64,000 bases of DNA, from the NCBI GenBank assembly GCA_963776205.1, contig CAVZLR010000003.1, positions 1 through 64,000 of the forward strand. The letters run 5' to 3'. The DNA comes from UBA4459 sp963776205. Lineage in GTDB: Bacteria > Bacteroidota > Bacteroidia > Bacteroidales > F082. The notes under the pieces were generated by a model, which was given only the letters and a program-made list of their open reading frames with translations, was not told the origin of the DNA and searched no databases. The translations under genes and the position numbers were made by a program. Shown piece by piece: positions 60,021 through 64,000 of this stretch (its first letter is position 1; each line of letters starts with the position of its first letter).

Positions 60021-61112
60021 TCATTCTTTATTTTCCGACGTTCCGGTTTTAACCAATACTGAGCATGTAGTGCCAACTCTTAATTCAACACCATCAGGTA
60101 TTTCATTCAAATGAATACGGACAGGAATACGCTGAGCCAACCTTATCCACTCAAAAGTTGGATTAACATTGGGGAGCAATTGGAATCCTGTACTTCCATC
60201 CTGTTGGGAAATTCCCCATCCTATGCTTTCAATATATCCTTCAATGGGAGTGTTGCTATAACTCATTAGCGTAACTACAGCTTTATCTCCTGGTTTCATT
60301 TTGCCTATCGAGGTTTCTTTAAAAAAACCATCAATCCAGTAACTGTTTACGTCAACAAGAGCCAATGCGGGTTGGTTGGCAACTACATTACTTCCGTACC
60401 TGAGGTTGAGGTTGGTCACGTAGCCATCTGCCGGTGCCCTGACTTCCGTAAACTCCAGGTTCATTTCCGCTTGACGGTATGTCGCAATAGCTCCTCTGAG
60501 TTGTGCATTGTCTTCACCTTCTTGTCCATAATTGGCTATGGCTTTAGCAAGTGCAGCTTCAGCCTGTCGCACAGAAGCCTCAGCTTGTGCTAATGAGGCC
60601 ACAGCACCTAGTTGTTGCTGTTCAGAAACTTCATAAGCAGTTTTTGCCTTGTCAACTTCTTTTTGTGAAGTGGATCCTTTGGGAAGTAATTTTTGTTGTC
60701 TTTCAAACTCGCGTTTGTTGGTATAAACCTGCGATTCTATTTGGCTCATCGAACTTTTCACTTGTTCAACAGCAGCCTGTGCTGCTTCTACTGATGCTCT
60801 TGCCGATTCAACTTGCTTTTCGAGAGATTCGATGTTATAACCCGTGGCATCCAAAGATGCTTTAGCTTGTGCAAGGCTTACTTCATAGGTTTGCGGGTCA
60901 ATCTGAAATAGCAGGTCGCCTTTGTGCACCAACTGATTGCTTATGACAGGCAAGTTTACAATTGGCCCCGATACTCTGGGTGCTATCTGAATGACATTTG
61001 CCTGTACCTGGCCATTCCGTGTCCAGGGATTTGCCAGATAATCCCAATATTTTATCAATACAAAAATTATCGCAACTAAAACGATTATCCCTGTTGTTAT
61101 AAATTTTTTCAT
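60021..61112 (-). CDS. HlyD/EmrA-family periplasmic adaptor
   Basis: 363 residues. One N-terminal membrane helix (about 5-23), a biotinyl-lipoyl-like domain split by a long alpha-hairpin (about 85-205, rich in Ala, Gln and Glu: VEAAQAAVEQVKSSMSQIES), then EVRAPADGYVTNLNLRYGSNV and a beta-barrel part. It links the inner-membrane FUSC protein to TolC. Middle gene of the operon. Confidence 0.93.
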   Translation of the reverse strand: MKKFITTGIIVLVAIIFVLIKYWDYLANPWTRNGQVQANVIQIAPRVSGPIVNLPVISNQLVHKGDLLFQIDPQTYEVSLAQAKASLDATGYNIESLEKQVESARASVEAAQAAVEQVKSSMSQIESQVYTNKREFERQQKLLPKGSTSQKEVDKAKTAYEVSEQQQLGAVASLAQAEASVRQAEAALAKAIANYGQEGEDNAQLRGAIATYRQAEMNLEFTEVRAPADGYVTNLNLRYGSNVVANQPALALVDVNSYWIDGFFKETSIGKMKPGDKAVVTLMSYSNTPIEGYIESIGWGISQQDGSTGFQLLPNVNPTFEWIRLAQRIPVRIHLNEIPDGVELRVGTTCSVLVKTGTSENKE

Positions 61113-61154
61113 AATGTGTTAATTATCGTACAGTTTGGTTTATTGTATTATTAA

Positions 61155-61364
61155 TCAGAAAGGAATAAAAATCCATCCAAATAGCAATGTATATATTACC
61201 ATCAATGCCACACTAACAAGTGGTGGATAAAAAAAGTATTTCGACAGACCATATTTATTCAGCAACTTTGAAGTTATAGATGCAGCAATAACCCCAAGAA
61301 TTCCTGCAAGTAACATGGGTGGCAGAAACACCTCGCCAATATGAATTTCATGTGGAATAAACAT
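61155..61364 (-). CDS. DUF1656 small membrane protein (AaeX-like)
   Basis: 69 residues with two hydrophobic helices (about 13-32 and 46-66) separated by NKYGLSKYFFYPP. The start EIHIGEVFLPPMLLAG matches DUF1656, which always travels with FUSC and HlyD genes in AaeXAB-like efflux operons. Role unknown. Confidence 0.85.
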   Translation of the reverse strand: MFIPHEIHIGEVFLPPMLLAGILGVIAASITSKLLNKYGLSKYFFYPPLVSVALMVIYTLLFGWIFIPF

Positions 61365-61405
61365 ATTTTTAACTTTTATCTTTTTAATTAACTTCTATAT
61401 TCTTG

Positions 61406-63580
61406 TTACTGAAATCTTTCTTCTTTCCATTGCTTCCAGTCCAATTGATCAGAAACCTGTGCAAATCTTAGTGTGGCCTCAGTAACACCACGATAGCCTC
61501 CGAGCAAATGGTAAAACCGAATACCTTCCGCTTCATTGATCTTACCCTCATTTTTGGCAACAATATCTTTCAGCTTTTCTTCCAGTTCATTCATCTTTTT
61601 TAAAACCAACTCGCTTGTATTGTTTTTAATTTCCTCTTGCGGAATGTTATCCCAGTTGTCGAAAGCCTTGACAAGTCGCTGTCTCCAACTTGAAAGTATT
61701 TCATTTAATTCGATAAGGTTATTTTCATTGCTACAGCTGTTTGCCTCTGTCAATGTATCCATCCTAACAACCAACACCTCCATCGTATTGACTATTTCTT
61801 CGATTTCTTTATAATCAGTATTTGGAAATAGCTTTTTATCAATGGCTTTTCCCCAAGCATAAATTTTTGCTGGAAGGCTGTGCAATTCATGCTGATAAAA
61901 CTCTGTTTTATAGCGTTGAATAAATGAAGGTTGGCTATTCGATTTCAATTCTGCATGTTGCGACACAAGATATTTGGCACTTTTAAAAAACCTGCTTACA
62001 AGTTTTAAAAGTGCTTTTTCAGGCCTGGGCGAATTGATGATATATGACATCCCAAAAAGGTACATCATAAGCATGGAAACAAACACAAAACTGTTGATTA
62101 GGCCTGAAGATATTGTATGTCTGCGGATTATTGATAGCAATAAGTTGAATGATAACGATGGTGAAAACGCTGTAGCAGGGCCTGATAAAAAATACTGAAT
62201 GACAAACATACAGGTAAAAAGTAGAATTCCAAGCTGATAAAAATTGGTCAATTCGGGCAATACAAATACGTAAATGAGGGATGCCAGAATCATGGCGATG
62301 ATAAATGGAATGATTAATTTGACTGTTTTTACTTGCTGTGCACCAGCAAAAATGAGAGCAAACACACCGCCCATAATATACCATGTAGCATGGCCAGGTG
62401 GGTTCACATAAAACCAAATTATAAATCCAAAAACAATAGCCAGGAATACATAAAATAGAGCCTTTTAAATATTCAATGTCGAAAACAGGAAAGTTAAATC
62501 CTGATTTTTTTTGAAGTTTAACTTCGCTATCACGGTTTTTTGTTAGGGTAGATTATCATCTGCGAGATTCATGGCGACATTTACCATTTCCCGGCTAATA
62601 GCTTCAATATTATTCAGTTCGGCAACAATAATAGCAAGTGCTGCCTTGTCAAAATGTGAAATATCTGGTCGAGCTAAAGAATTAATCTGTCAGTTTTACA
62701 TTCATGCACTTTTATTGAAGTCCTGATTGCCTGAAAGCAGACCTGACATTTCTGTAAATCTGTTGTTGATTTCCTTAAAAAAGTTATCGATATCGGTTCG
62801 GTTTTGCTGCTTGTCGATTTTGGATAAATCTTCAATACCACCAAACAAACGGTCGAATGATTTAAGCAAGTTGTTGTTCAAACTTTCAAATTGATCCCAA
62901 AGTGGTTTTAGTTCTTTGAACCTGGTAGCTTTCTGATCCCTCTGCTTTTAAAGATTGTCGAAATTGCCCCAATTGTTTCACCTGTAGCTGGGCCAATTCC
63001 TTTAACTGGTCTTCTTAACGGTTCCGTAGAGCACATTGTATACTTCCTGTAATAATTTGGTTTGGGTATCCAATAATTCGCTCACTGCCTTTTTAATGGC
63101 TCCGATATTGGTTCGTGGCCACAGAAAAACGGCAATGAGTGTGTAAACAACAATCCCCAGGATCGTTTCCAAAGTCCTGAAAACTGCGATATAAAAGCCT
63201 CCCGCTGAGGAAGGCCCGGCAGCTGTTATGACCAGGGTTACATAAGCGGCAACAAACCAAAAATATGATAGCTTTTTATTTGCAAGCATTTGATATGCAC
63301 CTAAAGACACCAAACTAGCTGTCAACAACATAAACAACCAACTATCTTGCGCACCCAACGAAATAATGGCAATTCCTGCAATACAAGCTAGAATTGTTCC
63401 CCAGATACGAAGCAAACCTTTCTGTAGTGATTCGCCACCTCCAGAGGTTGCGCTGATGGCCACCACCGACCATCCGGCCCAGCTTGGACTCAACCAATTT
63501 ACCTTCAGGGCAATGCCGTAAACCAGGGCAAAGGCCAAAGCAAATTTGAAGGCTTCTTTAAATTTGGTCGTTTTATCCAT
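61406..63580 (-). pseudogene. FUSC-family (AaeB-like) inner-membrane efflux protein, multiply frameshifted
   Basis: A first frame (63580-63002) gives the N-terminal membrane half (TTKFKEAFKFALAFALVYGI, SGGGESLQKGLLRIWGTILA). The last frame (62407-61406) gives the second membrane half (PPGHATWYIMGGVFALIFAG) and the helical C-terminus. The ~600 bases between them keep a recognisable soluble loop but change frame about five times (near 63010, 62945, 62700, 62550 and 62465). The joined product would be about 720 residues, right for FUSC/AaeB. Whether this is decay or a badly called stretch cannot be told here. TolC, HlyD and DUF1656 downstream are intact. Confidence 0.78.
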
Positions 63581-63621
63581 TTACTGAGATACTTGTTCAG
63601 AAATAAACTCGGAATCGCTTA

Positions 63622-64000
63622 TTATACTTTATCCGTTTCAGTTCCTGAATTAATCCATCCTTCAAATAATTTATATCCGATCGACATGACGATTGCTCCG
63701 GTAAAGAGACCAATAAAGCCGGAGAACATGAATCCTCCAACAACCCCAATAAATATCACCAGCATGGGCACAGGTGCTCCCTTGCCCAGTAAAATTGGTT
63801 TAAATACGTTGTCGGATATTCCGGCAAGGAACAGGTAAATTGACCACAATGCTGCAGGAAAAATTTCTTTTCCTGAAAACAAATAAACCACAATTGGTAT
63901 AACGATTAGAGTTGGTGGTATTTGAAGTACAGCAAAGACAAATACCACTAGGGTCAATATTCCGGCATAGGGAACACCTGCCAGCAACAAGCCAATACCA
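63622..64000 (-). CDS. AI-2E family transporter, C-terminal part (runs off right edge)
   Basis: The reading frame is open through the right edge (GIGLLLAGVPYAGILTLV). Visible are three or four membrane helices and the family signature LWSIYLFLAGISDNVFKPILLGKG plus PMLVIFIGVVGGFMFSGFIGLFTGA. The family includes PerM/TqsA-type exporters and sodium/proton antiporters. It stops 41 bases before the FUSC start and is on the same strand, so it is probably the leading gene of the efflux operon. Confidence 0.88.
   Translation of the reverse strand, partial: GIGLLLAGVPYAGILTLVVFVFAVLQIPPTLIVIPIVVYLFSGKEIFPAALWSIYLFLAGISDNVFKPILLGKGAPVPMLVIFIGVVGGFMFSGFIGLFTGAIVMSIGYKLFEGWINSGTETDKV

Noticed and set aside
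62019..62417. A 132-residue minus-strand frame starting MVLCEPTW
   Set aside because: It overlaps the FUSC membrane half in another frame and is rich in Cys, His and Tyr without any domain; a shadow frame.

Overview
The window comes from a member of the Bacteroidota. It carries a gliding-motility / type IX secretion (T9SS) core operon (porP/sprF-like, gldK, gldL, gldM, gldN), secreted cargo with T9SS C-terminal sorting domains, an ECF sigma/FecR pair, a GYDIA-type GHMP kinase, an LptE-family lipoprotein of Bacteroidota type and a promoter of the TTTG-N18-TAnnTTTG class. A mevalonate cluster with a class II HMG-CoA reductase fits Flavobacteriia-like or uncultured Bacteroidota lineages better than Bacteroides itself. 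Genus cannot be fixed from the sequence alone.

Layout. 1-14.9 kb: two tandem giant secreted proteins on the minus strand, which share a nearly identical ~2.1 kb core at a constant offset of 8,862 bases. 6.7-6.9 kb and 15.4-16.7 kb: clusters of a palindromic interspersed repeat; the second cluster encloses a small GIY-YIG nuclease gene. 16.7-22.9 kb: a minus-strand locus with ECF sigma, FecR anti-sigma, an STN-domain beta-barrel protein and a beta-helix T9SS cargo protein. 23.1-24.8 kb: EamA transporter and rplU-rpmA. 24.8-33.4 kb: housekeeping genes (ClC channel, exonuclease III, serine hydrolase, phosphatase, gpmA, polysaccharide deacetylase, Ig-like lipoprotein, ArsR regulator). 33.5-39.5 kb: adenine deaminase and the mevalonate cluster (three GHMP-fold enzymes plus HMG-CoA reductase). 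39.5-45.1 kb: DUF4468 protein, groES-groEL, secG, a TPR protein, lptE and a sigma-54 activator. 45.1-49.9 kb: pheT and recG. 49.9-56.0 kb: gldN, gldM, gldL, gldK and porP/sprF, transcribed right to left. 56.0-56.8 kb: an RNA 2',3'-cyclic phosphodiesterase and tRNA-Ala(GGC). 57.0-64.0 kb: a decayed oxidoreductase fused to a SulP STAS domain, followed by a tripartite efflux operon (AI-2E family protein, FUSC protein, DUF1656, HlyD, TolC).

Several genes, including the probably essential groEL, are split by single-base shifts, mostly in short homopolymer runs. That pattern points to base-calling errors in the source assembly rather than decay. Two loci look different. The oxidoreductase/SulP gene has a lost start codon, an internal stop and a gene-to-gene fusion. 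The FUSC gene has about five breaks within 600 bases. The secretion operon and several T9SS substrates sit in one window, so exporter and cargo can be read together.
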